Assembly: GCF_000750955.1 (NCBI RefSeq)
Contig: NZ_CCEJ010000004.1
Location: 62,001-126,000, forward strand
DNA length: 64,000 bases
Reading direction: 5' to 3'
DNA from: Criblamydia sequanensis CRIB-18
GTDB taxonomy: Bacteria > Chlamydiota > Chlamydiia > Chlamydiales > Criblamydiaceae
Each line of letters begins with the position of its first letter. Position 1 is the first letter of the stretch. Below are positions 35,360 through 43,701 of the stretch, in pieces. The position numbers and the translations under genes are program-made. Below the pieces are notes generated by a model. The model saw only the letters and a program-made list of their open reading frames with translations, was not told the DNA's origin and did not search any database.

Positions 35360-35956
35360 GTGACTTTAGCAAACTATTTAACTTTGTTGCGGGTAATTTT
35401 AAGCCCCTTATTTCTAATAATTTATCTATGGCACGATAGTTTTAACCTAAACTTGGCAAGCCTCCCTTACGCTCTTCTTTTGGTGGTCGCAGTTTTGGAA
35501 TTTTCAGATTTTTTAGACGGGTATTTAGCAAGAAAGTATGGAGAAGTCACTGATCTTGGTAAAATTTTGGACCCGATGGCTGACAGTGTTTCGCGCTTTG
35601 CCGTATTTCTTGCCTTTACTCAAGAACCCGTTTCTCTTCCTGTGATATATGTCTTTGCCCTTGCCTGGCGGGATTCTATCGTGAGCACGCTTAGGACTAT
35701 TTGCGCACTTAAAGGGTTTGCGTTGGCTGCAAGACTGAGCGGAAAAGCCAAAGCCCTCATTCAAGCAATAAGCGCTATTTTGATCATTTTCCTTCTTATA
35801 CCCTACGGCAGAGGTGAAATTTCAAAAGAAACCCTCCAATACGCAAGCACATGGATTGCCGGTATTGCGGTAACCTATACCCTCTTTTCTTTATTTGATT
35901 ATATGATAGCCAATAAAGAATATATTTCGAAAATGTTGACCATCAAGGGAAAATAA
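35360..35956 (+). CDS. pgsA: CDP-diacylglycerol--glycerol-3-phosphate 3-phosphatidyltransferase
   Basis: A 198-residue integral membrane enzyme of the CDP-alcohol phosphotransferase family, beginning at a GTG codon with an AGGAGATC-type ribosome site upstream. The catalytic signature is seen as FSDFLDGYLARKYGEVTDLGKILDPMADS. Hydrophobic segments lie at the N-terminus (LTLLRVILSPLFLIIYLW), mid-protein and C-terminus. PgsA makes phosphatidylglycerophosphate for anionic phospholipids; other CDP-alcohol transferases are less likely given the opening LANYLTLLR. The stop abuts the ATG of the next gene. Confidence 0.88.
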   Translation: MTLANYLTLLRVILSPLFLIIYLWHDSFNLNLASLPYALLLVVAVLEFSDFLDGYLARKYGEVTDLGKILDPMADSVSRFAVFLAFTQEPVSLPVIYVFALAWRDSIVSTLRTICALKGFALAARLSGKAKALIQAISAILIIFLLIPYGRGEISKETLQYASTWIAGIAVTYTLFSLFDYMIANKEYISKMLTIKGK

Positions 35957-36934
35957 ATGAAGCCTGTAGTCGTTGGTATTGGCGCCTGCATTATGGATTA
36001 TCTACTCCATGTCAACGAAAAGGATTTGCTTCGATTTAGCGGCGGCTCTAAAGGCGGAATGGAACTTGTTTCATTTGAAGAGTTTTCTTCTCTGATCATA
36101 GATTTAGGGCCGCCAAAAGCGATTTCAAGCGGCGGAAGCGCTGCCAATATGCTTAAAGGACTTGCAAAACTAGGTCTCGACAGCCTTTTTTTTGGCTGCA
36201 TAGGACGCGACCCCATCGGTTCATTTTTTCAAAGGGATATGGGAAAGCATAAAGTTGAAACCCATCTTTCAGAATCCGCTGCCCCGACATCCACTTCAGC
36301 ATGCCTTGTTACTGAAGACGGGGAAAGAACAATGCGCACCTTTATTGGCGCAAGCCAATACCTTTCTACAAAAGACATTTCTTTTTCTTCTCTAGAAAGG
36401 GCGAGCTGGATTCATCTGGAAGGATATTTAATGGCAAACCCCTCTCTTTTCGAGAAAATTTTTTCATTTGCCAAAGCTAACAAAATCCCAATTTCTTTAG
36501 ATCTTTCAAGCTTTGAAATTGTTAATGCTTTTCGATCCAATATCGAAGAAAATCTTCAAGACCTTTCACTTTTAGTAGCCAACGCAAAAGAAGCTCAAAG
36601 CTTAACCGGCCTTGATCCTGAAAATGCCTGTAAAAAACTTCATAAATCAGTCGGTAAAGTGATTCTTCTTAACGGAAAAAATGGCTGTTACGTTGCTGAA
36701 AACGGTAAAATTCATAAGGAAGACGCTGTAAAAACAAACGTTGTCGATTCAACCGGCGCAGGTGATTTTTTCCTAAGCGGCTACTTATACGCCCTATTTA
36801 AAGGAGCAAGCCTTGAAAATAGGGCAAAAGCCGGCAATTTTTTGGCAAGCCAGGTCTTAAATTATTACGGGGCCGATATCGAAGAAGCAAAATGGCCTGA
36901 TACTATAACCCGCATCAACACTCTCATAAGCTAA
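35957..36934 (+). CDS. PfkB-family carbohydrate/nucleoside kinase, adenosine-kinase-like
   Basis: A 325-residue ribokinase-fold kinase: GIGACIMDYLLHV start, SGGSAANMLKGLAKLG substrate motif, FGCIGRDPIGSFF and the catalytic DSTGAGDFFLSGYLYAL. The overall layout, including TSTSACLVTEDGERTMRTFI, is close to the adenosine-kinase/YdjH-type group of PfkB proteins. The substrate cannot be fixed. The gene starts immediately after the pgsA stop codon, so the two are co-translated, which is odd as their pathways differ. Confidence 0.85.
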   Translation: MKPVVVGIGACIMDYLLHVNEKDLLRFSGGSKGGMELVSFEEFSSLIIDLGPPKAISSGGSAANMLKGLAKLGLDSLFFGCIGRDPIGSFFQRDMGKHKVETHLSESAAPTSTSACLVTEDGERTMRTFIGASQYLSTKDISFSSLERASWIHLEGYLMANPSLFEKIFSFAKANKIPISLDLSSFEIVNAFRSNIEENLQDLSLLVANAKEAQSLTGLDPENACKKLHKSVGKVILLNGKNGCYVAENGKIHKEDAVKTNVVDSTGAGDFFLSGYLYALFKGASLENRAKAGNFLASQVLNYYGADIEEAKWPDTITRINTLIS

Positions 36935-36938
36935 ATTT

Positions 36939-37541
36939 CTATAAGTGCATGGGAGCTGGAGCCAATATTCTTATGGGCTGTTTCTCTTGTCTCCACCTCG
37001 GATAAGGCATCTTTGGCCTTACTCTTTTCGGCCTTTTCACGCCAATTGTGATATGAAAGTCATGATCCATTAGTTTTGGTTTTAAGCCATGTCTTTTTCT
37101 GATCTCTTCAAGCTGCTTTGATTGAACGACTAGTAAAAAATATTCGGTGCCGTTTCCTTTTCTAACTGTTTCAAGACGAACCGGAGTAAACGAAATTTCT
37201 TGATTAAGCTCAGGCATATACCCTTTAAAAGCAACCCTTTCAAAAGTATAAGCCACACTAATGTGTGCTCCCGGAGAATCGCTTTCACGAAAATAAGGGG
37301 GCTTTTTAAAACCCTGGAGCCGAATTTTTGGTTGAAGGTTATGGATATAGCGATCATCAACTTTCACATAAAGGTACCCATCTCGCTTCATCTTTAAAAT
37401 ACCGGTCTTAGGTAAGTTTAAAGCCCTTTTAAATAGAGGGGCATCTTCAACTGTTTGCTCAACTTTTCCATGAGATTTCGGTTCATTAGACTGCGAACAG
37501 CTAGTTAGTGCTAATACTAAAACGATAAGGATAAGGGGCAT
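36939..37541 (-). CDS. Putative lipoprotein with two HxS/T motifs (2H phosphoesterase-like)
   Basis: A 200-residue protein with a lipoprotein signal peptide: a hydrophobic N-terminus and lipobox LALTSC. The mature part contains PGAHISVAY and, 85 residues later, HDFHITIGV. Two HxS/T motifs each preceding a hydrophobic strand are the signature of the 2H phosphoesterase superfamily, which opens cyclic phosphates or ligates RNA. The C-terminus is basic and proline-rich. It converges on the pfkB gene with four bases between stops. An envelope location for a 2H fold is unusual; enzymatic activity is inferred from motifs only. Confidence 0.7.
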   Translation of the reverse strand: MPLILIVLVLALTSCSQSNEPKSHGKVEQTVEDAPLFKRALNLPKTGILKMKRDGYLYVKVDDRYIHNLQPKIRLQGFKKPPYFRESDSPGAHISVAYTFERVAFKGYMPELNQEISFTPVRLETVRKGNGTEYFLLVVQSKQLEEIRKRHGLKPKLMDHDFHITIGVKRPKRVRPKMPYPRWRQEKQPIRILAPAPMHL

Positions 37542-37580
37542 TTTCTTTTTCCAACTTATTAAAAGTTTAAATTAATAAAC

Positions 37581-37757
37581 TATTAGATTTCTTTCGAGAC
37601 TACATTCAATTGTTAAAATAGCTGTTTTTTTGCTTCTTTTTACCTAAATTTTTCATGCATAGGTTATCCTATGCTTTCAAAATTTATCAAAAAATTTGCA
37701 CAAAACCAGCTCATTCTTCCAATCAATCCGAGTTTAGGAAGAACTCTATTGAAAAAG
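37581..37757. repeat. MITE-like dispersed repeat, full-length copy A
   Basis: This intergenic element begins ctattagatttctttcgag and ends gaactctattgaaaaag, its ends being degenerate inverted repeats related to the 25-bp arms at 31345-31408. A 44-base stretch at 37664-37707 (starting ttatcctatgctttcaaaat) is identical to 61763-61806 in copy B. It contains no open frame of note and lies between the lipoprotein gene and the DTW gene, reaching close to the latter's stop codon. Confidence 0.8.
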
Positions 37758-37770
37758 ATGAAAGTTAGAA

Positions 37771-38229
37771 TCAAGGCAGATCGTTAATTTTTAAAAAATT
37801 CTCTTTCCAAAAATAACTATCTAACAGAGAGTCAAGCGGTCTTTTTAGAATATGGTAGGCGATATAGATGGCTTCAATAGACGCAAGGCCCCTCTCTTCG
37901 AAAGGACAATCCTCCTGTCTTCTTGGATAAGCCGTTTTAAAATGAGCCGGCAAAGATCGTGTTTCCATATCTTTTATAGCCGGCGTCATCCGAGCCATCA
38001 CTTCTGCATACTTCCACGTTCCATCAATAATAAATAAGCCTTTGTCTTCATCTTCGCAAGACAAAGGTTTACCCTCAAAAGAAAGAACGATATATTGAGA
38101 AAGTTTTGGCACTATGTCTTTAGGATAAGTAAGGAATTGAAAATCTGAACGATTTTCAAGACCTCGCAAAGAACATTTTTTTAAATTTTCTTTTTTATGC
38201 CTTAAAACTATTGTTTTTGGATAAATCAT
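37771..38229 (-). CDS. DTW/Tsr3-like domain protein (possible aminocarboxypropyl transferase)
   Basis: A 152-residue protein. The segment GLFIIDGTWKYAEVM fits the D-x-T-W motif of the DTW/Tsr3 superfamily, followed by SLPAHFKTAYPRRQE and RGLASIEAIYIAYHIL, corresponding to the family's LP...YxxR and LSTxEA blocks. Members transfer the 3-amino-3-carboxypropyl group of SAM to rRNA or tRNA. This copy lacks the usual Cys-rich N-terminal zinc-binding segment of bacterial TapT-type proteins, so it is nearer the short Tsr3-like form. Which RNA it would modify is unknown. Confidence 0.65.
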   Translation of the reverse strand: MIYPKTIVLRHKKENLKKCSLRGLENRSDFQFLTYPKDIVPKLSQYIVLSFEGKPLSCEDEDKGLFIIDGTWKYAEVMARMTPAIKDMETRSLPAHFKTAYPRRQEDCPFEERGLASIEAIYIAYHILKRPLDSLLDSYFWKENFLKINDLP

Positions 38230-38300
38230 TCGGCAGCTAACTAATAATTATAATAAACAAATTATCCTAAATTAAACCTTGATTTTAGTAAAGGCGATCA

Positions 38301-39230
38301 CTAGTCCGAAAACTCATTACTTTCAAAACCTTCGTCTTCTTCATATTCAAAAGATTTTCTTCGTTCGGCCATAGCCTCTTGTAAAGAAAGATCTTTGTTA
38401 ATTTTCATATCGCTAGAAAACGCCTCTACTTCTTCCTTTTTTATCTCAAACCTCGGTTCATTATCTCGAATGACCGGAGATCTTGTAAATCTATCCGCCT
38501 CTCTTTCTTCCTCATCCCATTCTTTTTCTGTAATTAAATCTAGAATTCTTAGCTCTTCTTGTTTCAATTCATACTCTTTTTCAATCTCTTTATTGTGTAA
38601 AGACTCCGCTACATTTAAAATTCGATTCATCGTGCGAAAAAATATCGGGTTATATCTTTTCATCTCTTTAAAATCGCTTTTGGTTAATAAGTTTTTCTGA
38701 GGTTCTGATTTCAAAAGGATATCAACAGGAACGTTTTCAACTTCTTCTTTCAATGATCGAAGGTCGTCTTCTAAATTTACTTGAGGCCTTTTATCCAAAG
38801 GAGCTTTGGCAAGGGAGCTTTTAAACTCGGTTTGAAGGCTTTCAGCTTTTTCGGGAGTTATTTTAAACTCCGCTTGAGGCCTTTTATCCAAGGGAGCTTT
38901 GGCAAGGGGACTTTTAAACTCGGTTTGAAGGCTTTCAGCTTCATTAAAAGTCCTTGTAGATTCTTCAAGTTCTTTTTGAGCCGCTTTATCACCCGGAGGC
39001 TTAATATAGGCCGCCTTTATAAACCTTGGCGTTAGGCCAATCGGAAAGTTGAGACAATCTTCTCTTATGTCTTCAATTTTTTGAAATTGCCTAAGCAAAG
39101 GAAAAGGGTCGCTCGCATCTTTTTCTTTATTTTGAAGTGGATAATAAAAATTATTTGAAGGACTCGGGTAAACCCCTAAAGGGTTACTCCATCCCATACA
39201 GTAAGGATTGTAAGCGGCATAATTAGTCAT
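38301..39230 (-). CDS. Hypothetical acidic protein with an internal tandem-like repeat
   Basis: A 309-residue hydrophilic protein with no signal peptide or membrane segment. The N-terminus is Asn/Tyr/Pro-rich (NYAAYNPYCMGWSNPLGVYP). Residues about 95-150 contain two copies of a unit reading ESLQTEFKSxLAKAPLDKRP, encoded by a duplicated 68-bp stretch. The C-terminal half is strongly charged and predicted helical. No homologous family is recognised. The low-complexity, repeat-containing composition is compatible with a secreted effector, but no secretion signal can be identified by eye. Confidence 0.6.
   Translation of the reverse strand: MTNYAAYNPYCMGWSNPLGVYPSPSNNFYYPLQNKEKDASDPFPLLRQFQKIEDIREDCLNFPIGLTPRFIKAAYIKPPGDKAAQKELEESTRTFNEAESLQTEFKSPLAKAPLDKRPQAEFKITPEKAESLQTEFKSSLAKAPLDKRPQVNLEDDLRSLKEEVENVPVDILLKSEPQKNLLTKSDFKEMKRYNPIFFRTMNRILNVAESLHNKEIEKEYELKQEELRILDLITEKEWDEEEREADRFTRSPVIRDNEPRFEIKKEEVEAFSSDMKINKDLSLQEAMAERRKSFEYEEDEGFESNEFSD
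38781..38941. repeat. 68-bp direct repeat inside a hypothetical gene
   Basis: The units 38781-38848 and 38874-38941 are nearly identical (differences near the aaag/aggg and gagc/gact positions) and are separated by 25 bases. They start ttgaggccttttatccaa and end ggctttcagctt. The unit plus spacer is 93 bases, a multiple of three, so the duplication preserves the reading frame. Confidence 0.9.
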
Positions 39231-39425
39231 TAAAACACCATTAATTTAATTAAAAATAAAATAAATCAGTTAACAAACTATCATTATTTTATTAATTAAT
39301 AGTAAATAATTGTTAATTTATTTATTAACACCTTAACGGTATTTTAATTACAGAATCTTTAGTTGTGCTGAATAACGGGGATGTGCTTCAATGTTTTCTA
39401 GACAAACCTTTAACCAAAGGATGGA

Positions 39426-40433
39426 ATGATGACAAAATTGTTTTCATTATGTTTATTAAGCTTAATGCTTTTTTGCGCTCTTATCCCCTCCAAAGGATCA
39501 GCCGCAAATTGGGTCTCTTATGACAGTGCCATCTCTCAGGCAAGCCGCGAAAATAAACCTATCGCTCTTTTCTTTACGGGAAGCGACTGGTGTGTTTGGT
39601 GCCAAAGACTTGAAAAAGAATCTTTGGAAACACAAGCTTTCGATTCGGCTCTTCAAAACAAAATTTTATTTGTAAAAATAGATTTTCCAAGAAGGACGCA
39701 GTTGGATCCGGGAACTACTTCTAGAAATGAAGAGTTGCAAAGAAAATATCGCATCAATGGCTTTCCCACAATTGTCTTAATCGATGCCAATGGAAGCCAA
39801 ATAGGCGTGACGGGCTATAGACCCGGCGGTGGAAAGGCTTTTGCTGAACATTTGTTAAAAATGACAGATGATTTTGGCTCTTATAAAACCAAAATGAAGC
39901 AAATGGAAAATAATGCTACACCTCTTTCGGGAGGTGAGCTTAAACAATTATATAGAAAGGCACGTGAATTTAACAAAGTCGATGATCAAGTAAAAATTGT
40001 TCAAAAAGGGCTTATCTCAGACCGATCAGATTATTTTGGAATAGAGCGGTATCGATTCTTGGGTCAGGAAGGTCAAATTCACGATAAGGAAGCCACTTCC
40101 TTAAAAAAGAAACTTCTCGAGAGCGATCCTAGCAATCAGAAACTAACCCATTTTCAAATTGCCTGCATTGAATTTGACGCTTATTCAGATGAAATGGAAA
40201 AAGAAAACTATTCTCCTGAGATAGCTTTGGAGCCGCTAAAAACCTATCTTGAAAAATTCAGAGGGCAAGACAAGGACAATGAGTGGCGTATAGAAATGAT
40301 TATTTCCCAAGTTTATAATGATAAAGGGTATAATGACAAAGCTATTGGACATTGCCAAAATGCCCTTAATTGCGCCCCTTTGGAGCATCAAAAAGATATT
40401 GAAAAAGCTCTTGCAGAACTGAAAAAAAGCTGA
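39426..40433 (+). CDS. Exported thioredoxin-like protein with C-terminal helical repeats
   Basis: The 335-residue protein has a Sec signal peptide (residues 1-26, cleavage near SAA). The next 120 residues are a thioredoxin-like fold with active-site Cys56-Val-Trp-Cys59 in FFTGSDWCVWCQRLEKE and the cis-Pro loop INGFPTIVLIDANG. The remaining 170 residues are helical and end in a TPR-like pair (YNDKGYNDKAIGHCQNALNC). The CxWC motif resembles thiol-disulfide proteins of the DsbD-C/thioredoxin_7 group that act in the periplasm. Its stop codon abuts the uvrD stop on the other strand. Confidence 0.85.
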   Translation: MMTKLFSLCLLSLMLFCALIPSKGSAANWVSYDSAISQASRENKPIALFFTGSDWCVWCQRLEKESLETQAFDSALQNKILFVKIDFPRRTQLDPGTTSRNEELQRKYRINGFPTIVLIDANGSQIGVTGYRPGGGKAFAEHLLKMTDDFGSYKTKMKQMENNATPLSGGELKQLYRKAREFNKVDDQVKIVQKGLISDRSDYFGIERYRFLGQEGQIHDKEATSLKKKLLESDPSNQKLTHFQIACIEFDAYSDEMEKENYSPEIALEPLKTYLEKFRGQDKDNEWRIEMIISQVYNDKGYNDKAIGHCQNALNCAPLEHQKDIEKALAELKKS

Positions 40434-42434
40434 TTAAAGATTATCATATCGAACAAGCCTCATTAATTCTTTCGGGATCTCATAAAGAAATCTGGAAGGT
40501 TTGCTTAACTCGGTGACACCCATTCGTTTTCTTTCCTTCGCCATGCTTAAAGTTAGGCCCTTCATAGCTCTTGTGATAGCGACGTAGAGTAAACGCCTTT
40601 CCTCTTCAATCCCGGTTTCTAAAAGACTCTTTTCATGCGGAATGATGTGATCTTCAATTCCAATTAAAAAAACATAAGGGAATTCAAGGCCTTTACTACT
40701 ATGGAAGGTCATCAAATGAACAGCGTCTAAGGACAAATCCTTATCTTTTTTTGAGCCCATGGTATCATCAAGTGCCATATCAGATAAAAAATTCACTAAT
40801 CCGGCTTTTTTGCCTTCTTTAATTTCAGTCTCTTCATAATCGGCAAGCTCTGAAACCAACCCTTCCACATTCTCCCATTTAAAACGACGCATTTTCTCGC
40901 TTTTAACTTCTTCAGCAATCGCTTTAACAAAGTTAATCTCTTCAATAAAGCTCTTAAAGGCATCTTTTAAGGGCCTTTCTTGAAAGGCTCTCTTAGTTTT
41001 ATCCATAAGGTCAATAAATTTGCAAATACTTGTTTTGGCAAGATCCGGAAGCTCTAGATTAAGCTCATTTCTTGAGATTTTTTCTAAAACTGTAAATAAA
41101 GGCACCTTATTTTGCCTGTTATAAGAGGTCAATAAATCTAAAGTCGCTTCCCCTAACCCGCGTCTTGGAAGGTTAATAATTCTAAGAAGAGACGCATCAT
41201 CCCTTGGGTTTACAAGGATCTTAAGATAAGCTAAAAGATCCTTAACCTCCTTCCTCTCAAAAAACTCGACCCCGCCATGAATGCAATAAGGAATGCCCCT
41301 ATGCCAAATCCCGTCCTTTCTATACCCCCCCTTAAGAAGGGCTGCTTCAAGTGATCTTGATAAGGAGTTTGAGCGGTATAAAATCGCAAAATCATTCCAC
41401 TTTAAATTAAGGGCTTCTTTCATTTTAATTATTCGGTAAACGACAGACTCAGCTTCATCGGTCTCAGTTGGGGCATGAAAAACGGTGATTTCCTCCCCAT
41501 CCCCTTTTGAGCTCCAAAGCATCTTTTTATAACGGGTCTGATTATGATGAATAAGAGAGTTTGCCGCCTGCAATATTTTATTGGTGGAGCGATAGTTTTG
41601 CTCCAGTTTAACAACAAAAGAGTCATTAAAACCCAGTATATTATGAACCTCAGCTCCCCGCCAGCCATAGATGGATTGATCATCATCTCCGACGACGCAA
41701 AGATTCTTGGAATTCTGGCTTAAGAGTTCTGCCAATCTATACTGAACCGGGCTTGTATCCTGATACTCATCGATCATAATATATTGGATTTTGCTTTGGT
41801 AGGCTCTTAGAACTTCCGGGTATTTCTCTAAAAGTTCAACAGTAAGAGAAAGCATGCTGTCAAAATCAAGGGCATTATAGGCTCTTAGGCTTTGATTCAG
41901 CCTCTCATACACATCCCTTGCAAACCCGTCATGCCAAGAAGGATTTTCCCCTTCCGCCTTATCCGGAATTTTTCCTTTACTTCTAGCTTTGGAAATGAAG
42001 CTTAAGGTCGGCTGAAGGGAAGGCAAATCCCCTTCCCGGTTTAAGATATCCCGCGTGATATGACGAACAAGTCTTTCAACATCATTTTCATTATAAATCG
42101 TAAAACTTTCGGTATAGCCTAACCTATGGATTTCTTGTCTTAGGATTTTTAAGCAAAAACTATGGAATGTTCCTAAAAATATTTTTTTACACTCTTTCTC
42201 CGGTACAAGCTCTCTAAGTCTTGAGCGCATCTCCTTAGCTGCCTTATTTGTAAAGGTGAGGCCAACTATTGACTCGGACGGCACTTTTTTTTCCTGAATA
42301 AGATAGGCCATCCGCATCGTTAAAACTTTGGTTTTACCGCTTCCGGCTCCGGCCAAAATAAGAAGTCTGCCCTCTGTTCTCGCTACAGCGACTCTTTGAT
42401 TTTGATTTAATAAATCAAGATTGATTACAGCCAT
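40434..42434 (-). CDS. uvrD: UvrD/PcrA-type superfamily 1 DNA helicase
   Basis: A 666-residue 3'-5' helicase. All SF1A motifs are visible: Q-motif LNQNQRVAV, Walker A LILAGAGSGKTKVL, TFTNKAAKEM, Walker B MIDEYQDTSPVQ, VGDDDQSIYGWRGA, LEQNYRSTNKIL, MTFHSSKGLEFPYVFLIG and RRLLYVAITRA. It would act in nucleotide excision repair, mismatch repair or displacement of blocked forks. Length is somewhat shorter than E. coli UvrD (720) and close to PcrA/Rep. Separated from rnpA by 62 bases. Confidence 0.94.
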   Translation of the reverse strand: MAVINLDLLNQNQRVAVARTEGRLLILAGAGSGKTKVLTMRMAYLIQEKKVPSESIVGLTFTNKAAKEMRSRLRELVPEKECKKIFLGTFHSFCLKILRQEIHRLGYTESFTIYNENDVERLVRHITRDILNREGDLPSLQPTLSFISKARSKGKIPDKAEGENPSWHDGFARDVYERLNQSLRAYNALDFDSMLSLTVELLEKYPEVLRAYQSKIQYIMIDEYQDTSPVQYRLAELLSQNSKNLCVVGDDDQSIYGWRGAEVHNILGFNDSFVVKLEQNYRSTNKILQAANSLIHHNQTRYKKMLWSSKGDGEEITVFHAPTETDEAESVVYRIIKMKEALNLKWNDFAILYRSNSLSRSLEAALLKGGYRKDGIWHRGIPYCIHGGVEFFERKEVKDLLAYLKILVNPRDDASLLRIINLPRRGLGEATLDLLTSYNRQNKVPLFTVLEKISRNELNLELPDLAKTSICKFIDLMDKTKRAFQERPLKDAFKSFIEEINFVKAIAEEVKSEKMRRFKWENVEGLVSELADYEETEIKEGKKAGLVNFLSDMALDDTMGSKKDKDLSLDAVHLMTFHSSKGLEFPYVFLIGIEDHIIPHEKSLLETGIEEERRLLYVAITRAMKGLTLSMAKERKRMGVTELSKPSRFLYEIPKELMRLVRYDNL

Positions 42435-42496
42435 AACCTTAGGGGGGGGTTAACGTATTTTGAAGATATTGAATTTATCAGAAGCGAGTCTAAAAC

Positions 42497-42841
42497 TTAA
42501 CTGTTATTCTCTTTGAGAAGATTTAAGAGATCGTCACGAATATCGTCAGATGTCGCGCTTTGAGCATGGGGTTTTGGCCGAACAATAATATCGACCGGAA
42601 GCAGCTCGTGCTTGAGAGCTCGGAAAGCCGCTCTTACGATTCGTTTAAAACGATTGCGCAAGACAGCCTTTCCGAATTTTTTTGTTACAGCTAGGCCAAG
42701 CCTAGGAGAATCGAGTTGATTTTTTTTGCAGACCAAGTAGATCCACTTTCCCTTTAGATTTTTTGATCCTTGCCGTAGTCGCTCAAAGTCTTTTCTTTTA
42801 CGAAGACGGCAGGATTTAGGAAAATGAGAGGAAGGGAGCAT
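42497..42841 (-). CDS. rnpA: Ribonuclease P protein component
   Basis: A 114-residue basic protein with the RnpA fingerprint: an N-terminal RLRKRKDFERLRQGS, RLGLAVTKKFGKAVLRNRFK and RIVRAAFRAL, containing the RNR motif that contacts RNase P RNA. It processes tRNA 5' ends with the RNA subunit. It follows rpmH by five bases, the conserved bacterial order. Confidence 0.93.
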   Translation of the reverse strand: MLPSSHFPKSCRLRKRKDFERLRQGSKNLKGKWIYLVCKKNQLDSPRLGLAVTKKFGKAVLRNRFKRIVRAAFRALKHELLPVDIIVRPKPHAQSATSDDIRDDLLNLLKENNS

Positions 42842-42846
42842 GTATT

Positions 42847-42984
42847 TTATACACGCGTCAATTGTTTTCTTCCGTGACGGCGTCTTCGATTCAAGATTTT
42901 TCTTCCGTTAGCTGTTTTCATCCGGGCGCGAAAGCCATGGACGGAGGCGCGGCGGCGTTTGCTGGGCTGGTAAGTACGTTTCAC
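42847..42984 (-). CDS. rpmH: Large ribosomal subunit protein L34 (GTG start)
   Basis: A 45-residue basic protein starting at a GTG at 42984: [20 protein letters not shown] followed by [20 protein letters not shown]. This is a full L34, which packs on 23S rRNA. It is located immediately upstream of rnpA, as in most bacteria. It is too short for standard length cut-offs and overlaps a spurious frame on the other strand. Confidence 0.97.
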   Translation of the reverse strand: MKRTYQPSKRRRASVHGFRARMKTANGRKILNRRRRHGRKQLTRV

Positions 42985-43126
42985 TGCGTTAAACCTTGTT
43001 TTAATATTTTATTCAAGAGCCTTTATGATAGTAAATCCCGCTCTAAAAAAGCAAGCTGAAATTGAGTGCTTTTTACTTTTTTAATGCTTCTCTTCTCAAG
43101 TTTTTCTTAAGAGTGTATTTTCTCTC

Positions 43127-43156
43127 TTGAAAAGAAACTGTATAATAGGCTATAAA
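43127..43156 (+). promoter_or_regulatory. Probable promoter region of rpmJ-rpsN
   Basis: TTGAAA at 43127-43132 and TATAAA at 43151-43156 are separated by 18 bases; a perfect TATAAT also sits at 43141-43146 with a weaker upstream box. The rpmJ ATG follows about 35-45 bases later. Which -10 box is used cannot be decided by eye. Confidence 0.45.
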
Positions 43157-43191
43157 TAGCATCTTTATCGAACCTTTTCTTAGGATAAATC

Positions 43192-43329
43192 ATGAAAGTC
43201 AGAGCATCCGTAAAAGCAGACAAATCGAAAGGCGATATTATTGTTCGCCGGAAAAATCGTCTGTATGTGATCAATAAAAAAGACCCAAATAGAAAGCAGC
43301 GGCAGAAAGGCCCAGCGCTGAAAAAATAG
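43192..43329 (+). CDS. rpmJ: Large ribosomal subunit protein L36, cysteine-free form
   Basis: A 45-residue protein beginning [20 protein letters not shown] and continuing [20 protein letters not shown]. It matches the chlamydial L36, which lacks the CxxC...C...H zinc ribbon residues of the common form. It starts the rpmJ-rpsN unit, seven bases before rpsN. Confidence 0.96.
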   Translation: MKVRASVKADKSKGDIIVRRKNRLYVINKKDPNRKQRQKGPALKK

Positions 43330-43336
43330 GAAAATC

Positions 43337-43642
43337 ATGGCAAAGAAGTCTTCAGTTCAAAAACAACTAAAACGTGAAAAGCTTGTCCGCCAAAATTGGG
43401 ATAAACGCCAAGCGCTCAAGAAAACTATTTCTAATATGTCTCTTTCCGAAGAAGAAAGAGAGCAAGCTAGAATAAAGCTCAATAAAATGCCACGCGACAC
43501 TTCCCCGATTCGTCTTCGCAATCGATGCCTTTTAACAGGTCGCTGCAGAGGTTTTTTACGCAAATTTAAAATGTCTAGACTTTGCTTTAGAGAAATGGCT
43601 TCCAGTGGTGAAATCCCAGGCGTCACTAAATCAAGCTGGTAA
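43337..43642 (+). CDS. rpsN: Small ribosomal subunit protein S14, zinc-free form
   Basis: A 101-residue S14 with the long N-terminal helical region ([14 protein letters not shown]) and the C-terminal signature [38 protein letters not shown]. It is the ~100-residue form without the CxxC zinc motif. It is followed by a strong terminator. Confidence 0.97.
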   Translation: MAKKSSVQKQLKREKLVRQNWDKRQALKKTISNMSLSEEEREQARIKLNKMPRDTSPIRLRNRCLLTGRCRGFLRKFKMSRLCFREMASSGEIPGVTKSSW

Positions 43643-43664
43643 GAATTATAATTTTTCGCTTCTC

Positions 43665-43695
43665 AGGCCATAAGTATTGCGCTTATGGCTTTTTC
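43665..43695 (+). terminator. Rho-independent terminator of rpmJ-rpsN
   Basis: GCCATAAG at 43667-43674 pairs perfectly with CTTATGGC at 43682-43689 around a 7-base loop, and extends by a G-T and an A-T pair. A run of five T follows directly. It lies 25 bases after the rpsN stop codon and just before the convergent GYF-domain gene. Confidence 0.9.
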
Positions 43696-43701
43696 TTTCC
43701 C

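Noticed and set aside
43192-43642. Loss of zinc-binding cysteines in L36 and S14 as a novelty
   Set aside because: The cysteine-free forms of both proteins are the known type in Chlamydiae.
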